Positions 1 through 7,445 of a DNA stretch of 64,000 nt are shown one piece after another. The notes beneath the pieces are model-generated. The model searched no databases. It was not told the DNA's origin and saw only the letters and a program-made list of their open reading frames with translations. Each line of letters opens with the position of its first letter. The first letter of the stretch is position 1. Source of the stretch: Microbacterium sp. PM5 (GTDB taxonomy: Bacteria > Actinomycetota > Actinomycetes > Actinomycetales > Microbacteriaceae); assembly GCF_003293595.1 (NCBI RefSeq), contig NZ_CP022162.1, positions 2,921,432 to 2,985,431 on the forward strand, in the 5' to 3' direction. Made by a program: the position numbers and the translations under genes.

Positions 1-177
1 GGTCCTGATGTCGAGGTTGCCGGGTTCCGCGACAAGACGTACGTTCACGACCGCGTCGGGGTCGGGCGTGACCGCGGTCGGGGACGCATCGGGTGCGGAC
101 CCGCCGGAGCAGGCGCTCAGCAGCAAGGCCCCGGCGGCGAGAAGCGCGGCGGCGGCGACGGTGGTGCGGCGAAGCAT
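1..177 (-). CDS. Lipoprotein, N-terminal fragment; probable ABC transporter substrate-binding protein
   Basis: Only the first 59 codons lie in the window; the rest runs off the left edge. The peptide starts MLRRTTVAAAALLAAG and has a lipobox LLSAC, so the mature protein should be a lipoprotein anchored through Cys23. A low-complexity Gly/Ser/Pro linker follows, and then VNVRLVAEPGNLDIRT. That last stretch resembles the start of family 5 (peptide/nickel-type) solute-binding proteins, but it is too short to be sure. The ATG at 177 has an AAAGGA ribosome-binding site about ten bases upstream. The leader from the putative -10 is about 77 bases. Confidence 0.75.
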   Translation of the reverse strand, partial: MLRRTTVAAAALLAAGALLLSACSGGSAPDASPTAVTPDPDAVVNVRLVAEPGNLDIRT

Positions 178-254
178 GTGAGAGGTGTCCTTTCGGCAGC
201 GCGGGCGTGCGCGTGTGCTGTGCGCAGCGGCCCGCGGACTCGGGTGCGCGTTAC

Positions 255-260
255 AGCCTA
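255..260 (-). promoter_or_regulatory. Putative -10 element for the lipoprotein gene
   Basis: TAGGCT on the minus strand lies within the 10-bp palindrome AGCCTAGGCT (255-264), about 78 bases upstream of the lipoprotein start. It matches the TAnnnT hexamer seen before many genes here. No clear -35 is visible. Confidence 0.4.
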
Positions 261-330
261 GGCTTTGCGGCGGTCGGTGCGGTCATCGGTCTTCGCTGAA
301 GTGACACCGAGCGTCATGCGACCGGTCGAC

Positions 331-1272
331 TCAGCCGCGCGCGACCTGTGCGATGAGGCGGGCAAGCTCCACCGGCTGCTCCTCCTGCACGTTGTGGCCC
401 GAGTCGACCTCGACGACGGATGCCGTCGGGAGGCGGTGCTGGAAGTCGTCGGCATCCGTTGGCGTCACGAACCCGCGACGTCCGCGCACGAGCGTGATCG
501 GAGCGGTGGTGGCGGCGAGATGGTCCCATCCCTCGGTGGTGAGGGCGCCGCGGATCGCGTGTCGTTGTGCCTGCGCGCTCGCCGCGGCATCCGCGTCGCC
601 GGCCATCGCGTTGGCGAGGTGCGCGAAGTGGTGCTTCCACTCGACGCGGCCGTCCGCGCGCACGCGCGAGTTGAGGGTGACGCCGCGCGTCGCAGCCCCA
701 CGGGATCCGCCGAGGCCGAACGAGAGCGCCCGTTCGACGAGCTCGTCGCGGCTGGCCCAGTCGGTGGGGCCGGCGAAGAAAGCGGCGATCTGTGCGGCAT
801 CGCCGTCCGGGTCGATGCCGGGGGTGATGTCGACGACGATCAGCTCGCGCACCAGCTCCGGGTGCGCGGCGGCGAGCGCGGCTGCTGTCAGGCCCCCGAG
901 CGATTGGCCGACGAGCACCTGCGGCGTGTCCCGGGTCCACGCGGCGACAGCGGGCGCGATGTCGGCCGCGAGGACGCCTCCGGTGTACGCGGCATCCGCC
1001 CGCCATGACGAGTCGCCGTGACCCGGGAGGTCCACGGCAAGGGCGGGGACGCCGAGGGCGAGCACCGTCGTATCCCAGGTGTGGGCATTGAGGCCCGCGC
1101 CGTGCAGCAGCGTCACCTGCGGGGCCGTGAAGGCGGCGGTGACCGGATCCCCGTACTGCAGAGCGCTGACGGCGCGGCCGTCGTCGAGGAGGTGCGTGAG
1201 ACGGCGCACGGGCGGGACGGCGTCGATGCCGAGCTCGGCCGCCTGGTCGGCGAGGAAGGAGAACTCATCCAT
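331..1272 (-). CDS. Alpha/beta-fold hydrolase
   Basis: This is a 313-residue cytoplasmic serine hydrolase of unknown substrate. The oxyanion motif HGAG is at residues 57-60, the nucleophile elbow GQSLGG at 122-127 (Ser124), and the catalytic His lies in SGHN near residue 293. A cap region rich in Trp, Phe and His follows the nucleophile, as in proline-iminopeptidase and haloperoxidase-like members. The start MDEFSF was chosen because a CACAAT hexamer (1279-1284) lies exactly six bases upstream, matching the leaderless pattern of this genome. It is divergent from the AhpD-like gene at 1336. An open frame continues far upstream but is antisense to the next two genes and is not coding. Confidence 0.85.
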   Translation of the reverse strand: MDEFSFLADQAAELGIDAVPPVRRLTHLLDDGRAVSALQYGDPVTAAFTAPQVTLLHGAGLNAHTWDTTVLALGVPALAVDLPGHGDSSWRADAAYTGGVLAADIAPAVAAWTRDTPQVLVGQSLGGLTAAALAAAHPELVRELIVVDITPGIDPDGDAAQIAAFFAGPTDWASRDELVERALSFGLGGSRGAATRGVTLNSRVRADGRVEWKHHFAHLANAMAGDADAAASAQAQRHAIRGALTTEGWDHLAATTAPITLVRGRRGFVTPTDADDFQHRLPTASVVEVDSGHNVQEEQPVELARLIAQVARG

Positions 1273-1323
1273 CCGGCCATTGTGCCTCGATCCGCGCTCG
1301 CAGCGGTCGTCGCCTACCCGTCC

Positions 1324-1329
1324 TAGGCT
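1324..1329 (+). promoter_or_regulatory. -10 element, leaderless promoter of the AhpD-like gene
   Basis: TAGGCT ends six bases before the ATG at 1336, so transcription should begin at or next to the start codon. No ribosome-binding site is visible. Confidence 0.7.
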
Positions 1330-1335
1330 GATCGC

Positions 1336-1830
1336 ATGAGCACCGAGCGTCGCGTCCACCTGTCCCGGTCGGCCCGTCCCGCGTATGACGCCCTCGAGGC
1401 GTTCTCCCAGACGGTCGGCACGCTCGCCGCCGAGGCGGGCATCGATGCGCGGTTGCGTGAGCTGGTGCTCATCCACGCCTCGCAGCTCAACGGCTGCGCC
1501 TACTGCGTGCGCGTGCACGTCGACCGTGCCGCTGCCGCGGGGCTCGGGGTCGACGAGATCGCCCAGCTCGCCACCTGGCGGGAGTCGGGGGTCTTCTCGG
1601 CCCGCGAGCGCGCGGCGCTCGAGCTGGCCGAGTGCTACGTGTTCATCCACGAGGGCGGCGTACCCGACGAGGTCTACGATCGCGTCGGCGGCATCCTCTC
1701 CGAGCAGGAGTACGTCGCGATCAGCTGGCTGCTGGTGTCGATCAACGCCTTCAACCGCATCACGATCGCCGGCAAGTACCCCGTCCCGCCGCGCGCGGTC
1801 CAGAGCGGCGTGGGAGAGGATCCGGCGTGA
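1336..1830 (+). CDS. Carboxymuconolactone decarboxylase / AhpD-family protein
   Basis: A 164-residue protein of the AhpD-like CMD superfamily. The signature NGCAYCVRVH supplies Cys54, Cys57 and His61, the CxxC-xxx-H redox centre of alkylhydroperoxidase-type members, so a thiol-dependent peroxidase or general thiol-oxidoreductase role is likely. True gamma-carboxymuconolactone decarboxylases lack this CxxC. Ser-Ile-Asn-Ala-Phe-Asn-Arg near the C-terminus is also typical of the family. The start is leaderless. The stop codon overlaps the GTG of the following phosphatase gene (GTGA), so the two are probably co-translated. Confidence 0.88.
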   Translation: MSTERRVHLSRSARPAYDALEAFSQTVGTLAAEAGIDARLRELVLIHASQLNGCAYCVRVHVDRAAAAGLGVDEIAQLATWRESGVFSARERAALELAECYVFIHEGGVPDEVYDRVGGILSEQEYVAISWLLVSINAFNRITIAGKYPVPPRAVQSGVGEDPA

Positions 1831-2537
1831 GCATCGTCTCCGGCGCCCTGAACTTCCGCGACGTCGGCGGCCTCCCGGCGAGCGGCAGCGTGACGCGAGC
1901 CGGAGTGCTGTTCCGTTCCGGCAATCTCGCCGGGCTGGACGATGCCGGACGCGACGCGCTCGTCGCTCTCGGCATCCGTCGCGTCGTCGACCTCCGCGCC
2001 GACGATGAGGTCGCCGTCGAACCCAGCCGTGTCGGCGATCTGGACCTCGAGACGATCCGGATCCCCCTCTTCCTCGGCTCCGTCGCTTCCTTCTTCGTCG
2101 AGGATCGCTCACTCGCCGACGTCTACCGCGGCCTCGTCGACGAGTCGGCCGATCGCATGGTCGCCGTCGCCCGCGCCGTGATCGCGGGTGCACCGGCGCT
2201 TGTGCACTGCACCGTCGGAAAGGACCGTACGGGCGTCGCCGTTGCGCTGCTGCTGGACGCCGTCGGCGTCGAGCATGACGCGATCGTGGCCGATTACGCG
2301 CGCACCGAAGCCATGCTTCCTGCCCGGCGCAACGCTCGCGTGCTGGCCTATCTGCGCAGCGTGCACCCGGACGCCCGCCATCTCGAAGACCTCGCCACGC
2401 GCTCGCCGGCACCGGTGATGCACGAGCTGCTCGAGGACGTGCGCGAGCGCTTCGGGTCGGGCGCCGGCTATCTCGTCGCGCACGGTCTGCGCGTCGACGA
2501 GGTGGACGCGCTCGCGGAGATCCTCATCGAACGCTGA
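1827..2537 (+). CDS. Tyrosine-protein phosphatase (DSP-like family)
   Basis: This 236-residue protein has the cysteine-phosphatase P-loop HCTVGKDRTG at residues 127-136, giving Cys128 as nucleophile and Arg134 as phosphate ligand. The N-terminal NFRDVGG and VLFRSGNL motifs are typical of the bacterial Y-phosphatase3 group related to PtpB of mycobacteria; members can dephosphorylate phosphotyrosine and sometimes phosphoinositides. An Asp upstream of the P-loop may act as general acid. The GTG start overlaps the upstream stop codon, so expression is coupled to the AhpD-like gene. Its own stop codon lies inside the iron box of the next gene. No signal peptide or membrane segment is present. Confidence 0.88.
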   Translation: MSIVSGALNFRDVGGLPASGSVTRAGVLFRSGNLAGLDDAGRDALVALGIRRVVDLRADDEVAVEPSRVGDLDLETIRIPLFLGSVASFFVEDRSLADVYRGLVDESADRMVAVARAVIAGAPALVHCTVGKDRTGVAVALLLDAVGVEHDAIVADYARTEAMLPARRNARVLAYLRSVHPDARHLEDLATRSPAPVMHELLEDVRERFGSGAGYLVAHGLRVDEVDALAEILIER

Positions 2538-2553
2538 GGTAAGGCTCGCCTTA
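2535..2553 (+). promoter_or_regulatory. Iron box (IdeR/DtxR-type operator)
   Basis: The sequence TGAGGTAAGGCTCGCCTTA matches 14 of 19 positions of the TTAGGTTAGGCTAACCTAA consensus, with the AAGG-CTCG-CCTT core strictly dyadic. It overlaps the stop codon of the upstream phosphatase gene and ends seven bases before the -10 TATGAT (2561-2566) of the SIP gene. This is the usual position for iron-dependent repression. Confidence 0.75.
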
Positions 2554-2560
2554 ATGAGCG

Positions 2561-2566
2561 TATGAT
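2561..2566 (+). promoter_or_regulatory. -10 element of the SIP-domain gene
   Basis: TATGAT is nearly the full consensus and lies eight bases before the ATG at 2575, directly downstream of the iron box. The transcript should have almost no leader. Confidence 0.6.
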
Positions 2567-2574
2567 GGGGCATC

Positions 2575-3066
2575 ATGACCTCATCCGCCCCGCACGCCGT
2601 GCACGACGAGTCCGCGTGCAAGGCCTCTCGTCACGCGCGGGTGCAGCAGCTCATCACGGCGGACGAGCACGCCCTCGTCGAACTCGAGGCGCTCCTCGCG
2701 ACGCTGCCGATCTGTTCGACGGGCCGCGTCTTCATCGAGGTTCCCGACGCATCGTGGATCACTCCGATCACGGTCCCGGCGCGGATGGTCGTCACCTGGC
2801 TCGATCGCTCGCACCGCAGCGGAGAGCCCGGAACCGGTCGTCCCTGTGCTCCCGGCCAGGCCGTGAGTCGAGCGGTGACCGCGTGGGCGGACGAGATGCT
2901 CTGCGCCGACGGCGACGAGTCGGCATGTCAGGACGGCACGCGCATCCACCTTCTTGGCGGCTTCCTCGGCACGGCCGACATCTTCGACCACCTCACCGAG
3001 CGCCTCGGCATCTCGCCGGCGGCAGTGCATACACCGGCGCGCTTCGGGCTGCTCAGCTCTCGCTGA
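2575..3066 (+). CDS. SIP domain protein (siderophore-interacting, stand-alone C-terminal domain)
   Basis: A 163-residue protein resembling only the C-terminal NAD(P)H-binding half (SIP domain) of siderophore-interacting ferric reductases. The pattern runs LITADEHALVELEALLATLP, then a VFIEVPD strand, then VVTWLDR, and ends with a HLLGGFLG strand and a helix before the C-terminus. The FAD-binding beta-barrel usually placed before this domain is absent. It also carries several Cys residues (PICST, GRPCAPG, MLC, SACQD), unusual for the family. A role in cytosolic release of iron from siderophores is likely, and an iron box at the promoter supports this. Partner reductase and transporter genes are not in the window. 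The last codons overlap the convergent gene by 14 bases. Confidence 0.75.
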   Translation: MTSSAPHAVHDESACKASRHARVQQLITADEHALVELEALLATLPICSTGRVFIEVPDASWITPITVPARMVVTWLDRSHRSGEPGTGRPCAPGQAVSRAVTAWADEMLCADGDESACQDGTRIHLLGGFLGTADIFDHLTERLGISPAAVHTPARFGLLSSR

Positions 3067-3526
3067 CCGCGCCCGCCGACGCTCCGTGGGGCACGTAGTT
3101 GCCCTCTTCGAGCCCGGCGAGGATCTCGAACCTGTTCGTCAGCGGGTTGCGCCCCGCCAGGGCGTACAGCATCGGCATCAGAAAGCCGTAACGGCGCCAC
3201 TGGCGGGCGTGCACCGCTTCATGCCGCAGCACGGCCTCGCTGATGCGGGGTGAGTCGGTCAGGAAGCAGCCGCCGACGCAGACACCTCCGCGGCCGAACG
3301 TCCACGACGGCATCCCCGTGAACACCCAGAGGCCCCCGCGACGCTCGATGCGACCCGTCGACCACAGCGACCCCCAGATCCAGCCGACGGCCGTTCCCCA
3401 CCAGAAACCCACGAGGCTGACGGGGGAGTCGAGCAGGATGCCGGGGATCAGTGCGTCCAGACGGCGTCCGCGCTCCACCGCGCGGGCCGCACGCTGCTGC
3501 CAGCCGGGCGGCGGCGACGCGATCAC
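3053..3526 (-). CDS. Membrane-associated HExxH-motif protein (often labelled Fe-S oxidoreductase)
   Basis: A 157-residue protein with one hydrophobic segment (about residues 36-56, FWWGTAVGWIWGSLW) and the motif RHEAVHARQWRRYG at 101-114. The HExxH core (His102, Glu103, His106) resembles zinc-protease or zinc-binding helices of the DUF4157 type; no downstream third ligand is obvious. Homologues in this family are often annotated as Fe-S oxidoreductase, but I see no iron-sulfur Cys motif, so that label is unsafe. The GTG start at 3526 overlaps the stop of the arginase-family gene (GTGA), so the two are translationally coupled. The biochemical role is unknown. Confidence 0.7.
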   Translation of the reverse strand: MIASPPPGWQQRAARAVERGRRLDALIPGILLDSPVSLVGFWWGTAVGWIWGSLWSTGRIERRGGLWVFTGMPSWTFGRGGVCVGGCFLTDSPRISEAVLRHEAVHARQWRRYGFLMPMLYALAGRNPLTNRFEILAGLEEGNYVPHGASAGAVSES

Positions 3527-4335
3527 GCGAGAGCTCCGACGACTCGCAGGATGGTCCCCAGATCGTCGACGGCGGCGGCGGGCGAAGCCGGCGCGAAGCC
3601 GGCGATGGACGCTCCCACCAGCGGAGCCGTGCGTCGCACGGCGGCGATGGCTGCGGTCAGCTCCCCGAGCGTCGCACCGAACGGCGTCGGCTGGGTCACG
3701 CCGGTGAGCTCGGCGGGATCGAGCACGTCGAGGTCGACGTGGATGTAGACGGCGTCGGCGCCCGTCGCCGCCACGGCGGCGGCGACCGCGGCGCCGTCGC
3801 CGATCGCGTCGGCCGGGATCCCGCGGATGTCGCTGCCGGCGAGGTACGCAGCCTCAGCGGGGTCGAGGTCACGGGCGCCGACCAGTACCACGCGATCGGC
3901 CGTCACGGCACCGCTTCCCTGCACCGGTCCGCTTTCGCACGCCGCCCGCAGCGCCATGCCGCCGAACGCGCCCGACGGTGACGTCGCGGGCGTGTGGAGG
4001 TCGCCGTGCGCGTCGAACCACACCACCGCGAGGTTCCGGTGTCGGGCGGCGGCATGGGCGATCGCGGGGACGGCGATGCCGCAGTCTCCGCCCACGACCA
4101 GCGCCGGCTCACCTCCGGTCGCGAGTTCCGCGGTGAGAGCGTCGGCGACCCGGCTCATCGCGCTGAAGCGGCGCACGCCGGTCCCCAGCGCCTCGCCGGC
4201 CTCGGCGGGCACCTCGACACGGGCAGTCGCCGCGCGGGGCAGATCGCCGGCGATCGCCTCGGCGCCGTCCACGAGCAGCATCGCACGCGCGGCGGGGGAG
4301 CCCTGCCATTGCGGAACCACCACGAAGCGGGTCAT
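3523..4335 (-). CDS. Arginase/agmatinase/formiminoglutamase-family hydrolase
   Basis: This 270-residue ureohydrolase-fold protein has FDAHGD at residues 107-112 (Asp108, His110, Asp112) and HVDLDVLDP at 199-207 (Asp201, Asp203), which give most of the binuclear manganese ligands. The first ligand motif, normally GGDHS, reads GGDCG at 82-86, so Cys85 replaces the conserved His. Actinobacterial members with this change are common, and their substrate is not settled; arginine, agmatine or another guanidino or formimino compound is possible. An SGAFGGMALR loop follows the second motif. A good ribosome-binding site (GGGAGG) precedes the ATG. It is coupled downstream to the HExxH gene. Confidence 0.82.
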   Translation of the reverse strand: MTRFVVVPQWQGSPAARAMLLVDGAEAIAGDLPRAATARVEVPAEAGEALGTGVRRFSAMSRVADALTAELATGGEPALVVGGDCGIAVPAIAHAAARHRNLAVVWFDAHGDLHTPATSPSGAFGGMALRAACESGPVQGSGAVTADRVVLVGARDLDPAEAAYLAGSDIRGIPADAIGDGAAVAAAVAATGADAVYIHVDLDVLDPAELTGVTQPTPFGATLGELTAAIAAVRRTAPLVGASIAGFAPASPAAAVDDLGTILRVVGALA

Positions 4336-4372
4336 CTTCCCGATCCTCCCTGCGCGTTCGCGCGGCGCGAGG

Positions 4373-4408
4373 CCGGCGTCCCGGCGCCCACGTGCGGGCG
4401 GACGCCGG
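4373..4408 (-). terminator. Hairpin after pspA (terminator-like)
   Basis: Arms CCGGCGTCC (4373-4381) and GGACGCCGG (4400-4408) form a perfect 9-bp stem, with more pairing possible inside the loop. It follows the PspA stop codon on the minus strand. There is no clear U-tract. Confidence 0.5.
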
Positions 4409-4425
4409 AACGCCGACCGTCCTGT

Positions 4426-5163
4426 CTACTGCTCGAGCGCTGCCGTGCCGGTGCCGCCGCTCTTCAGGGCGGCCAGGCGCGCCTCGACCTCGGTGAGCTC
4501 GCCGACATCCTCGAGCTCGTTGAACTGGGCGTCCAGACTGGATGCCGCGAGCTCCGCCTTGCCGGCGGCGAGAGCCTCCTGGCGGCGCACCTTGTCTTCG
4601 AAGCGACCGAGCTCGCTCGTGGGATCGAGCACGTCGATCGACTTGACCGCGTCGTGCACCTTGTTCTGCGCCTCGGCCGTCTTCGCCCGCGCCAGCAGCT
4701 CGCTGCGCTTGGCCTTCAGCTGCTCGAGCTTCTGCTTCATGCCGTTGAGGCCGTCCTTGAGCTTGTCGACGACCTCTGTCTGAGACGCGATCGTGGGAGC
4801 CACGGCCTTGGCCTCGTTCTCCTCGCTGATCTGGCGCTGCAGGGCGATCTTGGCGAGGTTGTCGAACTTGTCGGCATCCGCCGTGTTGCCGCTCGCGCGC
4901 AGCTCATCGGCCTTGCGGCTGGCGGCGAGGGCCTTGTTGCCCCATTCGGCCGCGGCGCGCACGTCTTCCTCGTGGTCGCGCTCGAGCAGACGGAGGTTGC
5001 CGATGGTCTCGGCGATCGCCGACTCGGCGTCGGCGATGGAGTTGGTGTAGTCGCGCACCAACTGGTCGAGCATCTTTTGCGGGTCTTCGGCGGCGTCGAG
5101 CATCGCGTTGACGTTCGCCTTCACGAGCGTCGAGATGCGACCGAAGATGGACTGCTTTGCCAT
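4426..5163 (-). CDS. pspA: PspA/IM30 (Vipp1) family envelope-stress protein
   Basis: A 245-residue protein made almost entirely of amphipathic and coiled-coil helix. The N-terminal IFGRISTLVKANVNAMLD helix is the family's membrane-binding segment, followed by the conserved EDPQKMLDQLVRDY. ESCRT-III-like PspA proteins bind stressed cytoplasmic membrane and hold back proton leakage. The start has a strong GGAAAGG ribosome-binding site and there is no signal peptide. It lies directly downstream of the TPM-domain gene on the same strand, a pairing (PspA plus YgcG-like) often seen in actinobacteria and consistent with a shared membrane-maintenance role. The C-terminus is short and ends in a Gly/Thr-rich tail. 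Confidence 0.92.
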   Translation of the reverse strand: MAKQSIFGRISTLVKANVNAMLDAAEDPQKMLDQLVRDYTNSIADAESAIAETIGNLRLLERDHEEDVRAAAEWGNKALAASRKADELRASGNTADADKFDNLAKIALQRQISEENEAKAVAPTIASQTEVVDKLKDGLNGMKQKLEQLKAKRSELLARAKTAEAQNKVHDAVKSIDVLDPTSELGRFEDKVRRQEALAAGKAELAASSLDAQFNELEDVGELTEVEARLAALKSGGTGTAALEQ

Positions 5164-5241
5164 CGTTTTTCCTTTCCTAACGGGAGAATTCCCAGCGTGC
5201 GAGGGGATCGTGCGGTCGGAGGGGGCGAGCGGATGCCGAGC

Positions 5242-7272
5242 TCAGAAGCGACCTCCGCCGCGTCGCGAGCGGCTGCCGGCGCCGCCGAAACCACCGGGGG
5301 AGATGCTGCCGCCCCCGCCGAGGCCGCCGAAACCTCCACCGGAGCGCGAGCGGCCGCCCCCGCCGCCGTTCAGCAGCGAGTTGATGACGATGCCGCCCAG
5401 GATCGCTCCCATCATGTCGCCGCCCGTGCCCGTACGCGGCGATCCGCCGGATCCTCCGAACATGCCGCCCTGGAAGACGCCGACGTCGCTCTGCGCCGCC
5501 TGCAGGGACTGCGTCGCCAGCTCGTGCGCGCGCTGCGCGGCGGCCAGCGCCTGCGCGGGATCGTTCTGTTGCAGCTGGCGGGCCTGCACGAGTGATGCGC
5601 CGGCTTCGGCGAGGCGGGTACGGGCCTCAGCGCCGACCGCACCTCGGCGCGAGGAGATGAAGTCCTCCGCCGCGGAGATCTCGCCCTGCGCCTGTGCGAT
5701 GAGTCCGCCGAGCTGCGCCGACGCGCGCGCGGCACGCTCCTGCTCGTCGCGGATGCCGGCGAGGACCTCGTCGATCTGTGCGTTGGCGCGGTCCAGGCCC
5801 TCGCGGGCGAAGAGCGGGCGCTTCGCGGGGCCGGAGACCAGCGGCCGTGCCGCCTCCACCTGGGCGCGCGTGGCCGCGATCACGGGAGCCAGGCGGCCGT
5901 CCCGATCCGGCAGGGCCGTCGCCGCGGCGATGTCGGTCTCGAGGTCGGCGATGAGGGCCGCTGCATCCGTCTCCGCCTGTGCGAGGTCGGCGCGCGTGCG
6001 GGCGATGGCGTTCTGCAGCACCTCGGCCTGTGTCACGGCATCCTCCGCGGCGCGGATGCTGACCGCCGCGGCTGCCGCATTGCCGGCGGCGATCTGGGCG
6101 GCGGCGGTGCCGAGCAGAGTCTCAGCGAACGCGAGGCGCTGCGATGCCTGCTCGGGGTTGTCGGCGATCGCGGCGAGGGCGAGCGGGTCGTACGCGCCCG
6201 TCAAGTCGGTGAGTGTCGCGGCGGCCGCGTCGTGCGCGCCCGCGACGCTCACCTTCTTCTCGCGGAGGCGCGCAAGCGCGTCGGGCGCGTTCTGCTCGAG
6301 CTTGCGCAGTTCGTCGAACGCCGCCGCCTTCTCGTCGAGCTGCGCGTTGGCGGCTTCGCACAGTTCGATGATGCGCGTATTCCAGGCGCGCGCGTCGTCG
6401 TCGCTGTCGGGAGTCTCATCGTCGAGCTTCTGCTTGAGGGAGAAGGCCTCGTCGAGCTGAGCCTTCGCACTGGCCAGCGCCGTTTCGAACTCCCGGGAGG
6501 CCTCGTCGCCGAACTGCGCCCGGGCGAACCCGAGCTCCTGCTCGCTCGTCTTGACGGCGTCGTCTGTCTGGACGAGGGCCGAGGACGCGCGGCGCGCGAG
6601 ATCTTCGAGGCTCACCGGCGGGGGCGAGGGTGATCCCGGGAACGAGCTCGCCGGCGATCGACGCCTGCGCGAGCGGATCACGATCCAGATGACCAGCCCG
6701 GCCAGGGCGACGACGACGATGACGAGCAGGATCGGCGTGATGATGCCGACGGGGTCGACCGCTGCGCCACCGGTGCCGCCGGCGATCGCGTCGGCCAGTC
6801 CGTCTGCGGCGGCGGTCGCGGCGCCGACCCAGTTACCCGCTGACAGTGCCGGCTGCACCCGTTCGCGTTCGATCGTGGTGAGCTCATCACCGGTCACGGG
6901 GCCGGCGGAGGAGCCCGACAGGTAGTACTGACGGCCATCGGTCGAAATCGCCAGGAGGTACTGGTGCGGTCCCAGACCGTTGTTCTGCGCCGTCTCGTTC
7001 GCCCAGTCCTCGGGCGCCGACGGATCGGTGAACTGGGGGACGTACGCGACCCAGAGATCGACGCCCGACTTTGCGGTGAGGGCGCGCAAGCGCGTATCGA
7101 CCTCGGAGATCTGCGCACCGGTCAGCACGCCGGACTGATCCACGACGCGCGACGAGCTGAGAGCCACGGGGCCCGTGGCGATCGCCGCGGTCGCGGCGCC
7201 CAGGACGATCGACGCGGCGCCCAGGACGATCGCCGCTGCCGCCGTCAGCGCCAACCACAAACGCGCACGCAT
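5242..7272 (-). CDS. TPM domain (YgcG-like) membrane protein with long coiled-coil region
   Basis: This 676-residue exported protein starts with a signal peptide containing a 7-residue tandem repeat (IVLGAAS/IVLGAAT). An extracytoplasmic TPM domain follows at about residues 40-150 (VVDQSGVLT, HQYLLAISTDGRQYYLSG). A transmembrane segment is at about 175-200, with a basic stop-transfer SRRRR. About 380 residues of Ala/Glu/Gln-rich cytoplasmic helix come next. The last 90 residues are Gly/Arg/Ser-rich, disordered and glycine-repeat-like. TPM proteins act in membrane-protein or photosystem maintenance; here the coiled coil and the adjacent pspA suggest an envelope-stress scaffold. A strong GGGGAGG ribosome-binding site precedes the ATG. 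Confidence 0.88.
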   Translation of the reverse strand: MRARLWLALTAAAAIVLGAASIVLGAATAAIATGPVALSSSRVVDQSGVLTGAQISEVDTRLRALTAKSGVDLWVAYVPQFTDPSAPEDWANETAQNNGLGPHQYLLAISTDGRQYYLSGSSAGPVTGDELTTIERERVQPALSAGNWVGAATAAADGLADAIAGGTGGAAVDPVGIITPILLVIVVVALAGLVIWIVIRSRRRRSPASSFPGSPSPPPVSLEDLARRASSALVQTDDAVKTSEQELGFARAQFGDEASREFETALASAKAQLDEAFSLKQKLDDETPDSDDDARAWNTRIIELCEAANAQLDEKAAAFDELRKLEQNAPDALARLREKKVSVAGAHDAAAATLTDLTGAYDPLALAAIADNPEQASQRLAFAETLLGTAAAQIAAGNAAAAAVSIRAAEDAVTQAEVLQNAIARTRADLAQAETDAAALIADLETDIAAATALPDRDGRLAPVIAATRAQVEAARPLVSGPAKRPLFAREGLDRANAQIDEVLAGIRDEQERAARASAQLGGLIAQAQGEISAAEDFISSRRGAVGAEARTRLAEAGASLVQARQLQQNDPAQALAAAQRAHELATQSLQAAQSDVGVFQGGMFGGSGGSPRTGTGGDMMGAILGGIVINSLLNGGGGGRSRSGGGFGGLGGGGSISPGGFGGAGSRSRRGGGRF
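7193..7231. repeat. Tandem 18-bp repeat (21-bp period) in the TPM signal peptide
   Basis: GCGGCGCCCAGGACGATC occurs at 7193-7210 and again at 7214-7231. On the coding strand it duplicates seven codons of the hydrophobic core, giving a longer signal peptide. It looks like a recent slippage event. Confidence 0.85.
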
Positions 7273-7445
7273 GCGTGTTCCTCCCCTGCGCGAGGTGCGG
7301 GAACCTCGCTCCTCACGCCGATCCTATGTCGCGAACGGCATGACCCGATAGGCGAGCTGCGGGCATGCCGTGGGTCTTGCCCTCCCCGGCCTGTCCGTGC
7401 GCCCGCGGCGGCGGGGGCGGGTATGGTGTCGCGTTCGGAGGAACC

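Noticed and set aside
331..2412. A 693-codon open frame on the minus strand
   Set aside because: Only 331-1272 encodes the hydrolase. The rest is antisense to the AhpD-like and phosphatase genes and reads as Arg-rich nonsense typical of GC-rich shadows.
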